A stretch of 47,711 bases of DNA from an uncultured Sphingosinicella sp. (GTDB lineage: Bacteria; Pseudomonadota; Alphaproteobacteria; Sphingomonadales; Sphingomonadaceae), in the NCBI RefSeq assembly GCF_902806315.1, contig NZ_CADCWD010000070.1:1-47711 (forward strand), given 5' to 3'. Positions 1 through 6,729 of the stretch are shown here, one piece after another; within the stretch, counting starts at the first letter, position 1; each line of letters opens with the position of its first letter. The translations under genes were made by a program, and so were the position numbers. A model generated the notes under the pieces. The model was not told where the DNA came from, made no database searches, and worked only from the letters and a program-made list of their open reading frames with translations.

Positions 1-1
1 A

Positions 2-208
2 ACGCCGGCAATTGCCGCAGCCAATGGCTCGGCTGCCGCTGCTCGCGCAGCGTCCGTAGCTGCTCCGGCGGGTGAGACCGTCGAGGATGACAGCGAGCTG
101 TTTGGCCGCCGTGGTGGCTTCATCATTCCGCTGCTCGTGATCATCGTGATCATCATCGGCATCTACATTGCCGTTGACGATGAGGACGGCCCGCCAGTCA
201 GCCCGTAA
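2..208 (+). CDS. C-terminal part of a small single-pass membrane protein (partial)
   Basis: The frame is open from base 2 and ends at TAA 206-208; the start lies outside the window. The visible 68 residues have an Ala/Pro-rich stretch, an acidic patch (ETVEDDSE), an FGRRGG turn, then a strongly hydrophobic Ile/Leu/Val segment long enough to cross the membrane once, and a short acidic tail ending in PPVSP. This looks like the small tail-anchored proteins of unknown function common in sphingomonads, but I cannot assign a family. A strong hairpin follows 32 bp after the stop, so this is the last gene of its transcript. Confidence 0.6.
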   Translation, partial: TPAIAAANGSAAAARAASVAAPAGETVEDDSELFGRRGGFIIPLLVIIVIIIGIYIAVDDEDGPPVSP

Positions 209-240
209 ATCGGGTCGACTGACAGACGGAATAGAGTTTA

Positions 241-272
241 TCAGGCGGATGAGGACCTCCTCATCCGCCTGA
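241..272 (+). terminator. Strong hairpin, probable transcription terminator
   Basis: A perfect 14-bp inverted repeat (TCAGGCGGATGAGG / CCTCATCCGCCTGA) with a 4-nt loop lies just downstream of the first gene. The following bases are only moderately T-rich (ACTCATTTG), so it is not a textbook intrinsic terminator, but position and stem strength fit one. Confidence 0.6.
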
Positions 273-345
273 ACTCATTTGTACTGCCTGATCGGCTATT
301 CAGGGCAAGTCCATTTGGTTTCGCCGAGAATCGACTCCTCGTCCG

Positions 346-1362
346 ATGTCAGCTCCAAGCCGCCTAACCCTGTTTTCATTGGCTGCCCTGTCGGCGGCTT
401 CTTTGGCGCTGGAGGAGCCTTCCGCCCTGGAGGCCGCTGAGCCTCGGGTCCTGCAAGGCAGCTATCTTCGCGCGGAAGATCATCGCGTCGGACAGGTGGC
501 TTACCGCATCGCCGCCCTCGCCGGACCGCTCTGCCCGGCCAGTTCCCCGCTGACCGGCATTCTCTACCATCACCTCAATGAGTATGAGTCGGCGGACCGC
601 TCGGGCATGATCGCCCAATTCGATCTCGATCGAGGTCTCGGCGTTCTCAGCGTTATCGGGGACAGTCCGGCCGCTGCCGCAGGATTGACGGCGGGAGATG
701 TGCTTCTCACGGTAAACGGCAGGTCGCTAAACCTAGACCCGGCCCTTGCTCCTCCCAAATCAACGGCCCGTCGTGCTGCCCTTGAGGCTGCCGAACTCCA
801 GATCGAGCAAGCTCTGGCTCACGGCACCGCGCGAATCGGCGTGCTCCGCCAAGGCCACCAGACCGAGCTCTCGCTCACCTCCAGGCCCGGGTGCCCGGGG
901 CGCGTCAGGCTTGCTCGCTCCCGGCAGACCAACGCTTTTGCCAATGGCCGCTACGTGACCCTAACGACCGCCGTCTTGGCCTTCGCCCAGAGTGATGATG
1001 AACTCGCGATCATCATCGCTCATGAGATGGCGCACAATATCCTCAACCATCCCGATCGCCTCGATTCGGAGGGAGTGCCGAAGGGGCTTCTGCGCGGCAT
1101 CGGTCGCAAGGCGCAGAAGGTCTGGGCGACGGAAGCGGAGGCCGACCGGCTTGGCATCCGGCTCGCGTCCGCAGCGGGCTACGATGTCGCGGCGGCGATT
1201 CCCTTCTGGCGCCGATTTTACGCGAAGTTCGACGGGCCGCAGATCTTCCGGACGCATCCCAGCCTCGGCGCGCGTGAGAGGATCATCACGGAGACGATTG
1301 CGGAGCTAAACCTGGGTGCGCAGCGACCAGAGCTCGGGAAAGGCGCGCTTCCCGACCGTTGA
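346..1362 (+). CDS. PDZ-domain M48-family zinc metalloprotease
   Basis: The 338-residue protein has a hydrophobic N-terminus (residues 7-22, probable signal peptide), a PDZ-like module around residues 85-180 (GVLSVIGDSPAAAAGLTAGD, then VNG), and an M48-type catalytic region. The zinc motif is HEMAH at 226-230, and the downstream EAEAD at 263-267 fits the third ligand of the ExxxD type. Cys63 and Cys183 are the only cysteines and could form a disulfide if exported. M48 proteins of this layout act in the periplasm, for example in outer-membrane quality control like BepA/LoiP, but the PDZ precedes the peptidase here and substrates cannot be read from sequence. Its 3' end overlaps the convergent tryptophan dioxygenase gene by 57 bp. 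Confidence 0.85.
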   Translation: MSAPSRLTLFSLAALSAASLALEEPSALEAAEPRVLQGSYLRAEDHRVGQVAYRIAALAGPLCPASSPLTGILYHHLNEYESADRSGMIAQFDLDRGLGVLSVIGDSPAAAAGLTAGDVLLTVNGRSLNLDPALAPPKSTARRAALEAAELQIEQALAHGTARIGVLRQGHQTELSLTSRPGCPGRVRLARSRQTNAFANGRYVTLTTAVLAFAQSDDELAIIIAHEMAHNILNHPDRLDSEGVPKGLLRGIGRKAQKVWATEAEADRLGIRLASAAGYDVAAAIPFWRRFYAKFDGPQIFRTHPSLGARERIITETIAELNLGAQRPELGKGALPDR

Positions 1363-2106
1363 CTGGAGATAGGCGACACCCGCCGTCCCGCCGGTGCCGC
1401 GCTTCAGCCCGATGATTCGCTCCACGGTCAGCACGTGCTTGTGCCGCCAGCCGGCCATTGCATCGTCCAGATCGACCAATTTCTCGGCGAGCTGATAAAG
1501 CGGCCACCAGCGCGCCGGATCGCGATAGACCTGCACCCAGGCCCCCTCCACTTCCGGCCGCGGCCGGTAGGCCTCGCTCCAGTCGCGTTCCAGAACGTCC
1601 TCGGGGAGAGCGAAACCCGCACGCGCCAACGCGGCATTGGCCTCGTCCCAGAGACTCGGATGGCGAAGCGCTTCGCTGAGCGCCTGATGCCAATCGGAGC
1701 CACCTGGCTGGTAGCGCAGATGCGCCGCGTCCTTGAGACCGAGCAGATACTCGACCAGCCGAAACTGCGCGGACTGGAAGCCGGAGCTGGAGCCCAGAAC
1801 GTGCCGGAACCGGGTATAGTCCGCTGGCGTCATCGTCGCGAGCACGTCCCAGCTCAACGTCATCACCGCCTGGATGCGCGACACCCGCGACAGGATCTTG
1901 TGAACCGGGATGAGTTCGTCCCGCCTTATGTGGTCGAGCGCAAGCTCCAGCTCCCGCACAATCTGCTTCAGCCACAGCTCTTTCGTCTGGTGGATGACGA
2001 TGAACAGCATTTCGTCGTGATGGTCGGAGATCGGATGCTGCGCCGTGAGCAGCTGCTCCAGCCCCAGATAGTCGCCATAGCTCATCGAGGCCGGAGTGTC
2101 GGTCAT
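1306..2106 (-). CDS. kynA: Tryptophan 2,3-dioxygenase
   Basis: The product is a 266-residue heme dioxygenase that opens the indole ring of L-tryptophan to N-formylkynurenine, the first step of the kynurenine pathway. Family signatures are MSYGDYLGLEQLL near the N-terminus, the HHDEMLFIVIHQTKELWLKQ region carrying the distal histidine, and DDAMAGWRHKH with the heme-proximal histidine near the C-terminus. I chose the ATG at 2106 rather than one 11 codons upstream because AGGCAGGGGC sits directly before it. No kynB or kynU gene is nearby; the gene follows rsh and a DUF411 gene on the same strand (48 bp gap), so it may be cotranscribed with them. Confidence 0.93.
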   Translation of the reverse strand: MTDTPASMSYGDYLGLEQLLTAQHPISDHHDEMLFIVIHQTKELWLKQIVRELELALDHIRRDELIPVHKILSRVSRIQAVMTLSWDVLATMTPADYTRFRHVLGSSSGFQSAQFRLVEYLLGLKDAAHLRYQPGGSDWHQALSEALRHPSLWDEANAALARAGFALPEDVLERDWSEAYRPRPEVEGAWVQVYRDPARWWPLYQLAEKLVDLDDAMAGWRHKHVLTVERIIGLKRGTGGTAGVAYLQSTVGKRAFPELWSLRTQV

Positions 2107-2154
2107 GCCCCTGCCTAGCACGCCGACGAGCCCGCGCAAAAAGCGCCGGCGGCG

Positions 2155-2619
2155 TTAGCCGTGCGTGGCGAAGACGGTGCTGCGGCCGTTCGGTGCGAAA
2201 GCGTAAACCTTGTAGGGATCGCGCCGGCCGTGACCGACATCCATTCCCGGAGAGCCGGCCGGCATACCCGGAACGGCAAGACCGCGGATGATGCGGCTCT
2301 TGCTGCGGATCAGGCGCTGGATGTCGGCGGGCGGCACGTGACCCTCGATCGCATAGCCGTGGACCAGCGCCGTATGGCAGGATTGAAGGTCCTGCGGCAC
2401 ACCTTGCGCCCGCTTCACGCGCTGAATGTCGCCCGTTTCAACGACCGGCAACTTGCGCTTGAAGCTCGCCTCCATCCGCTTCGCCCATTCGAGGCAGCAG
2501 CCACAGCCCGGGCTATGCCACATGACGAAGCCGTTGGCAGGCGCGGCCACCAACTGCGCAGGCACCAAGGCGGCCGCGCTGGCGGTGCCGAGGAAAAGGC
2601 GGCGATCGAGCATCTGCAT
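2155..2619 (-). CDS. DUF411 metal-binding protein with twin-arginine-like signal
   Basis: The 154-residue protein begins with DRRLFLGTASAAAL followed by an Ala-rich stretch, which resembles a Tat signal peptide with cleavage near residue 26. The mature part carries the DUF411 signature HSPGCGCCLEW, a third cysteine (QSCHT), VHGYAIEGHVP and a Met/Gly-rich segment (VPGMPAGSPGM). DUF411 proteins are periplasmic and are usually linked to copper or other soft-metal handling; that role is family knowledge, not shown here. It starts 9 bp after the rsh stop codon, so it is very probably cotranscribed with the stringent-response gene, and kynA follows. Confidence 0.85.
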   Translation of the reverse strand: MQMLDRRLFLGTASAAALVPAQLVAAPANGFVMWHSPGCGCCLEWAKRMEASFKRKLPVVETGDIQRVKRAQGVPQDLQSCHTALVHGYAIEGHVPPADIQRLIRSKSRIIRGLAVPGMPAGSPGMDVGHGRRDPYKVYAFAPNGRSTVFATHG

Positions 2620-2628
2620 GACCGGCTT

Positions 2629-4716
2629 CTACAGTCGTTCGGCGGTCGAGACCACATCGGTGGCTCTTAGCGCCGCGAGGATGCGCATCAGGTGCTGGAC
2701 GTCATGCACTTCAATGTCGAGGTGGAAGGTGTGGAATTGACCGTCGCGGTTGGTCTGGTCGAGGCTGACAATATTCGCGCCGTGGCCGCCGAGGATGCCC
2801 GTGATCACCGCCAGCGACCCCGGCTCGTTCTTGATGACGATGCACAGCCGCGCCGTGCCGCCGTCCGATTCGTCTCCCCAGGCGAGATCAACCCAGTCCG
2901 CATCGACGCCGTCGGCCAGGCGGTCGCAACCGATCGCGTGTACCTCAATGCCGGTGCCCTCACGTCGCAGGCCGACGATTCGGTCACCGGGAATAGGATG
3001 ACAGCATTCGGCCAGGTCGAAGGCGACGCCCGGCGTTAGGCCCTTGATCGAAATCGCCTGACGCTGGGGGGGCGGCTTGATCCCATTGCGGCTGGTCGAA
3101 CCGGGCATCAGCGCTTCCATGACCTGCACGTCGTCGACGCGCTTGAGCGCGATCGCTTCCATCAGTGCACTGTCGTCATGGAGGTGAAGCCGCTTCAGCG
3201 CCTCCGCCATGGATTCCCAGCCGAGCGGCGCCGGCAGACGCTGCACGATCTCGTCGTAAATCTTGCGCCCCAGCGCGACCGTCTCCTCCCGCTCCTTTGA
3301 TTTGACGAAGCGGCGAACCTTCGCGCGGGCCTTGCCGGTCACCACGAAATTCAGCCAGCTCGGCTGGGGGTGCTGTGCTTTCGAGACCAGGATCTCGACC
3401 TGATCGCCGTTGTCGAGCGGCGTGCGAAGCGGCATCACCCTCCCATTCACCTTCGCGCCGACGGTTTGGTCGCCAAGATCGGTGTGAACCGCGTAAGCGA
3501 AGTCCACCGGCGTGGCGCCCTTGGGCAGCTGGATCAGCTCGCCTTTCGGCGTGAAGGCGAAGATCCGGTCCTGATACATCGCCATACGGGTATGCTCGAG
3601 CAGCTCCTCCGCGCTGCCGGCATGTTCCAGGATTTCGATAAGGTCGCTGATCCACGGATGCTGCGCCTTGGCGGCCGCCTTGCCCTCCTTATACGCCCAG
3701 TGCGCAGCAAGCCCGTGCTCGGCCTGGGCGTGCATGTCCCGGGTGCGGATCTGGATCTCGATCCGCATCTGCTCGTCGTGGATCACGGACGTGTGCAGCG
3801 ACTGGTAGCCGTTCCGCTTCGGCGTCGAAATGAAGTCCTTGAAGCGTCCCGGCACCATCGGCCAGCGCTGATGGATGAGACCCAGCGTTCGATAGCAATC
3901 CTCCACGCCGTCCACGATCGCGCGGAACGCCATCACGTCCGACAATTGTTCGAAGCTGACGTGCCGCTCGGCCATCTTGCGCCAGATCGAATATGGGTGC
4001 TTCTCGCGCCCCTGCACCTTCGCCTCGACACCATGCGCTTCGAGGTGCGCTTTGATGCCGCGGCCGATGCGGTCGATCATATCGCCGCCGCCCTTGTGGA
4101 GCTGCTCCAGCCGCTTGGAGATCGACTGGTAGGCGTCCGGCTCCAGCTCGCGGAAGGCGAGCGTCTGCATCTCCTGCATGAACTCGTACATTCCGATCCG
4201 CTCGGCGAGCGGCGCATAGATGTCCATCGTCTCGCGTGCGATCCTGCGCCGCTTCTCCTCGTTCGAGATGAAGTGGAGCGTGCGCATATTATGGAGGCGA
4301 TCCGCGAGCTTCACGAGCAGGACGCGGATGTCGCCAGACATGGCGAGCAGGAATTTGCGGAGGTTTTCAGCAGCGCGCTGGTTCTCGCTCTGCGCCTCGA
4401 TCTTGGAAAGCTTGGTGACCCCATCGACCAGCCGCGCGACATTCTTGCCGAACAGCTTCTCGACTTCCTCGGGAGTGGCGACTGTATCCTCAATCGTGTC
4501 ATGGAGAATGGCCGTCGCGATCGTCTCGTCGTCGAGATGAAGGTCGGTGAGGATGCCGGCCACCTCGATCGGATGGCTGTAATAAGGGTCGCCCGAGGCG
4601 CGTTTTTGCGAGCCGTGGGCCTTCATCGAGAAGACGTAGGCTCGGTTGATCATCGCCTCGTCCGCATCCGGATCGTAGGCCCTGACCTTTTCAAGCAGTT
4701 CATATTGCCTCAGCAC
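2629..4716 (-). CDS. rsh: Bifunctional (p)ppGpp synthetase/hydrolase (Rsh, RelA/SpoT family)
   Basis: The 695-residue protein makes and degrades (p)ppGpp in the stringent response. An HD hydrolase domain (about 35-180) keeps H48 and the HDxxED motif (H72 D73, E76 D77), so hydrolase activity is expected. The synthetase domain (about 230-345) contains FKDFISTPKRNGYQSLHTSV. A TGS domain (about 384-446), a CCHPIPGD motif region and a C-terminal ACT domain (LCIVIKNEPGSLAVITGIL) follow. The start is GTG at 4716, giving (M)LRQYELLEKVRAYDPDAD, the usual alphaproteobacterial N-terminus; an upstream in-frame ATG at 4827 would overlap the preceding gene and adds unrelated sequence. The start codon sits inside a predicted hairpin (4711-4740). 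It is followed by DUF411 and kynA on the same strand. Confidence 0.95.
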   Translation of the reverse strand: MLRQYELLEKVRAYDPDADEAMINRAYVFSMKAHGSQKRASGDPYYSHPIEVAGILTDLHLDDETIATAILHDTIEDTVATPEEVEKLFGKNVARLVDGVTKLSKIEAQSENQRAAENLRKFLLAMSGDIRVLLVKLADRLHNMRTLHFISNEEKRRRIARETMDIYAPLAERIGMYEFMQEMQTLAFRELEPDAYQSISKRLEQLHKGGGDMIDRIGRGIKAHLEAHGVEAKVQGREKHPYSIWRKMAERHVSFEQLSDVMAFRAIVDGVEDCYRTLGLIHQRWPMVPGRFKDFISTPKRNGYQSLHTSVIHDEQMRIEIQIRTRDMHAQAEHGLAAHWAYKEGKAAAKAQHPWISDLIEILEHAGSAEELLEHTRMAMYQDRIFAFTPKGELIQLPKGATPVDFAYAVHTDLGDQTVGAKVNGRVMPLRTPLDNGDQVEILVSKAQHPQPSWLNFVVTGKARAKVRRFVKSKEREETVALGRKIYDEIVQRLPAPLGWESMAEALKRLHLHDDSALMEAIALKRVDDVQVMEALMPGSTSRNGIKPPPQRQAISIKGLTPGVAFDLAECCHPIPGDRIVGLRREGTGIEVHAIGCDRLADGVDADWVDLAWGDESDGGTARLCIVIKNEPGSLAVITGILGGHGANIVSLDQTNRDGQFHTFHLDIEVHDVQHLMRILAALRATDVVSTAERL

Positions 4717-4740
4717 CGGCCCAAATTGGGTCCGGTGCTG
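4711..4740 (-). promoter_or_regulatory. Hairpin enclosing the rsh start codon
   Basis: Read on the minus strand, CAGCACCGG pairs with CCGGTGCTG (9 bp). After one bulged A, CCC pairs with GGG around an AATTT loop. The GTG start codon of rsh is within the 3' arm and the only purine-rich stretch upstream (GGG) is in the upper stem. No T tract follows, so this is not a terminator. It could restrain rsh translation initiation or require ribosomes arriving from the upstream gene, which ends 26 bp before the hairpin. Confidence 0.5.
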
Positions 4741-4766
4741 CTGCGTTGCAACAGAAAACGGACGCG

Positions 4767-5093
4767 TCAGGGCCGCGCCGCAGTCCGCACGTCGGCAGAA
4801 GGTGCCGTTTTGGCGCGGGCATTGCACCTAGCGAGCTCTTCGGCCGGCAGCGCCTCGCCCTTGAAGCTGAAGCTGCGCAGCGCGCCGATCTCCCTGGCGA
4901 GAACCGCACACGCCACGGCTGGACGGCTATGGCCCTGAGCAGCCGCGCACCCCGCATCGCCGCACTTCCACAACGTGTCCCGGAGCGCGAACTTGGCCTT
5001 GCTCGGTGCGACTTCCGGCTGCGCCTGGAACAGCGGAGCGGCCGAAGCGGGCGCGGCAAGGAGGCCGAAGGCGAGGATGGCTGTGCGAAGCAT
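4767..5093 (-). CDS. CC_3452-type small secreted cysteine-containing protein
   Basis: The 108-residue protein has a clear signal peptide (MLRTAILAFGLLAAPASA, cleavage near 18/19). The mature part has four cysteines (44, 49, 62, 90) with the pattern DTLWKCGDAGC, then RPAVACAVLAREIG and ELARCNARAK. This matches my recollection of the CC_3452 family of small periplasmic proteins in Caulobacter and sphingomonads, whose function is unknown. A good Shine-Dalgarno (GAGGAG) precedes the ATG. It is divergent from the HxlR gene, and two perfect dyads lie in the shared 120-bp promoter region, so HxlR control is likely. It ends about 50 bp upstream of rsh on the same strand. Confidence 0.75.
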   Translation of the reverse strand: MLRTAILAFGLLAAPASAAPLFQAQPEVAPSKAKFALRDTLWKCGDAGCAAAQGHSRPAVACAVLAREIGALRSFSFKGEALPAEELARCNARAKTAPSADVRTAARP

Positions 5094-5113
5094 GATCTGG
5101 ACTCCTCTGCTCA

Positions 5114-5157
5114 GTTGCTATCTGCAACCTATATGCGAGTCCGTTGCGTTACGCAAC
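5114..5157. promoter_or_regulatory. Two tandem GTTGC-N5-GCAAC operators in the CC_3452/HxlR promoter region
   Basis: Perfect dyads GTTGC-TATCT-GCAAC (5114-5128) and GTTGC-GTTAC-GCAAC (5143-5157) lie between the divergent genes, with centres 29 bp apart, close to three helical turns. The same side of the DNA would therefore face two bound dimers. HxlR-family regulators bind such dyads and are usually autoregulated; that these are the sites of the adjacent HxlR protein is inferred. A third copy of the dyad occurs at 42829-42843. Confidence 0.7.
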
Positions 5158-5213
5158 TCTATTGCTTCGGCACATGACAATGTTGTAAAAAGGCGTAAAC
5201 CTGCGGCACCAGC

Positions 5214-5675
5214 ATGAAGCCCGATCACCAGAAGAGCTTGCTTACCAATTGCGCCATTCCCGCAGCGCTGGAGGCGGTCGGCGAGCGTTGGTCGTTCCTG
5301 ATCCTTCGCGGCGCCTTTAACGGTCTGCATCATTTTGAGGAGTTCCAGTCGACACTCGGCATTGCTCGGAACATCCTTTCAAACCGCCTTGCCCGGATGG
5401 TTGAGCACGAGATCCTGAAGCGGGAGCCCGATCCTGCCGACCGACGCCGCGTGGCTTATCGGCTGACGGAGAAAGGCCGTGAGCTGCTGCCGGTGCTGAT
5501 CGCCCTGCGTCAGTGGGGCGAGAAATGGGTGTCGGGCGTGCCGAGCAACCCCGTGTTGGTCGATCGGGCAGCACGGCGTCCCGTGGCTCCCATCGCGGTA
5601 ACGGCCGCCGATGGCCGGCCTCTCTCATTGGAAGAGCTCGACTGGGTGGATCGGGCCGAAGTGGCGCAGGGCTAA
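5214..5675 (+). CDS. HxlR-family winged-helix transcriptional regulator
   Basis: The 153-residue protein has the HxlR winged-helix fold over residues 10-100: CAIPAALEAVGERWSFLILR, then the recognition region (FEEFQSTLGIARNILSNRLARM) and the wing (DPADRRRVAYRLTEKGREL). Cys13 occupies the N-terminal position that several HxlR proteins (YodB, HypR) use to sense quinones, diamide or hypochlorite, so thiol-based sensing is plausible but unproven. A C-terminal extension of about 45 residues (RRPVAPIAVTAADGRPLS) follows. The gene is divergent from the CC_3452 gene with two perfect dyads between them. Its last 3 bp overlap the convergent alkyltransferase gene. Confidence 0.9.
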   Translation: MKPDHQKSLLTNCAIPAALEAVGERWSFLILRGAFNGLHHFEEFQSTLGIARNILSNRLARMVEHEILKREPDPADRRRVAYRLTEKGRELLPVLIALRQWGEKWVSGVPSNPVLVDRAARRPVAPIAVTAADGRPLSLEELDWVDRAEVAQG

Positions 5676-6228
5676 GCCCCCGGCGCGGTTGCCCAGCCTA
5701 GATCGTCGAACAAGGTCGGCTCCGCCCCGCGCCGGGCGCGTTCGATCTGCAGCAGCCGCATCTTCGTTGAAACACCGCCCGGCGCGCTGAAGCCGCCGCT
5801 GCGCCCGTCGGCAGCGACGATGCGGTGACACGGAATGATGATCGGGATCGGATTGCGGCCGAGCGCCCGCCCCACCGCGCGCGCCGCACCTGGGCTTCCA
5901 ATGGCAGCGGCAAGCTCGCCATAGGTGCGCGTCTCGCCGCAAGGAATGGCGAGCGCCTCGCGATAGACCTCCCGCTCGAACGGGGCCGCGCCGTCCAGCG
6001 CCAGCTTCACGCCCAGAAAGTCGACCGACTCGCCTCCGAAAAGACGCGCGATCATCCCGACCACCCGCGCGATCGGCTCAGGCGGCGCACGCTCCGCCCC
6101 GTCGGGGAAGCGGCGCTGGAGATGGTGAAGCAAGGCGCCGCGGTCCTCCGCCGGCAGCGCGGCTCCGACAACCGCATCCCCGCGCCAGGCGATGCCGCAT
6201 GGCCCCAGCGCCGTATCGCAGCCAGCAT
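5672..6228 (-). CDS. ogt: Methylated-DNA--protein-cysteine methyltransferase (start codon unresolved)
   Basis: The enzyme removes alkyl groups from O6-alkylguanine onto its own cysteine. The active site IPCHRI, the preceding GRNPIPII and GRALG helix, and TYGELAAAIGSPGAARAVG are the conserved DNA-binding and catalytic region. The frame stays open up to an in-frame TAG at 6253-6251, and the upstream part encodes a good family N-terminus (YAGCDTALGPCGIAW, then DAVVGAALPAED). Yet between that stop and the TTG at 6133 there is no ATG, GTG or TTG in frame. The ATG at 6228 is one frame off. Either a one-base deletion just after this ATG broke the start, or an unusual start codon is used, or a shortened protein starts at TTG 6133. 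It lies directly after rpoZ on the same strand. Confidence 0.8.
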
Positions 6229-6269
6229 AGAGCCGGCCGCGTCCGAAATCCTAGCCCTGAGGCCGGCGA

Positions 6270-6611
6270 TCAGTCGTAATCGGCGCCGAGATTGGTGTTG
6301 CGCGGCGGAGCTGCGGCGGTGAGGCGCAGCGCCTCGGCCGATGCGCTGAGCGAACCGACTTCGTCCGGAGCGTCCTCATCGTCGACCTGCACCTTCTGCA
6401 GATTGGAGATGACAGCTTCCTCAAGATGCTTCGGCTTCACCGTAGTCTCGGCGATCTCGCGGAGCGCAACGACCGGGTTCTTGTCGCGGTCGCGGTCGAT
6501 GGTCAGCTCGGCGCCGCCCGAAATCTGCCGCGCGCGCTGGGCCGCGAGCAGCACCAGGTCGAAACGGTTCGGAATCTTGTCGACGCAATCTTCGACGGTA
6601 ACGCGCGCCAT
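6270..6611 (-). CDS. rpoZ: DNA-directed RNA polymerase omega subunit
   Basis: The 113-residue protein is the small omega subunit that helps assemble RNA polymerase around beta-prime. The N-terminus [30 protein letters not shown] and the following [13 protein letters not shown] are diagnostic. The C-terminus is longer and more acidic than in E. coli ([14 protein letters not shown]), as in other alphaproteobacteria. In many proteobacteria rpoZ and the ppGpp enzyme gene are neighbours; here rsh lies about 1.5 kb away on the same strand with HxlR and ogt between them. The alkyltransferase frame follows immediately downstream. Confidence 0.96.
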   Translation of the reverse strand: MARVTVEDCVDKIPNRFDLVLLAAQRARQISGGAELTIDRDRDKNPVVALREIAETTVKPKHLEEAVISNLQKVQVDDEDAPDEVGSLSASAEALRLTAAAPPRNTNLGADYD

Positions 6612-6729
6612 GGAGCAGCTCCGCTTGGCTAAGGCTGAATGGGGAAGCAGGCGAACTAGGGACAGGGCGGCCCAATGTCAAGATTTTCGGGGGTTGCGCT
6701 CCCCCGCCCAGCCCCTCATCTGCGCCGGC

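Noticed and set aside
3370-4938. Long plus-strand open frame opposite rsh
   Set aside because: Antisense shadow of a highly conserved gene in GC-rich DNA; the translation is rich in Arg, His, Asp with no recognisable domain.
6688-6706. GC-rich hairpin CGGGGG/CCCCCG between rpoZ and the PLD gene
   Set aside because: No T tract on the side expected for a terminator; a short G/C run in a GC-rich genome is likely by chance.
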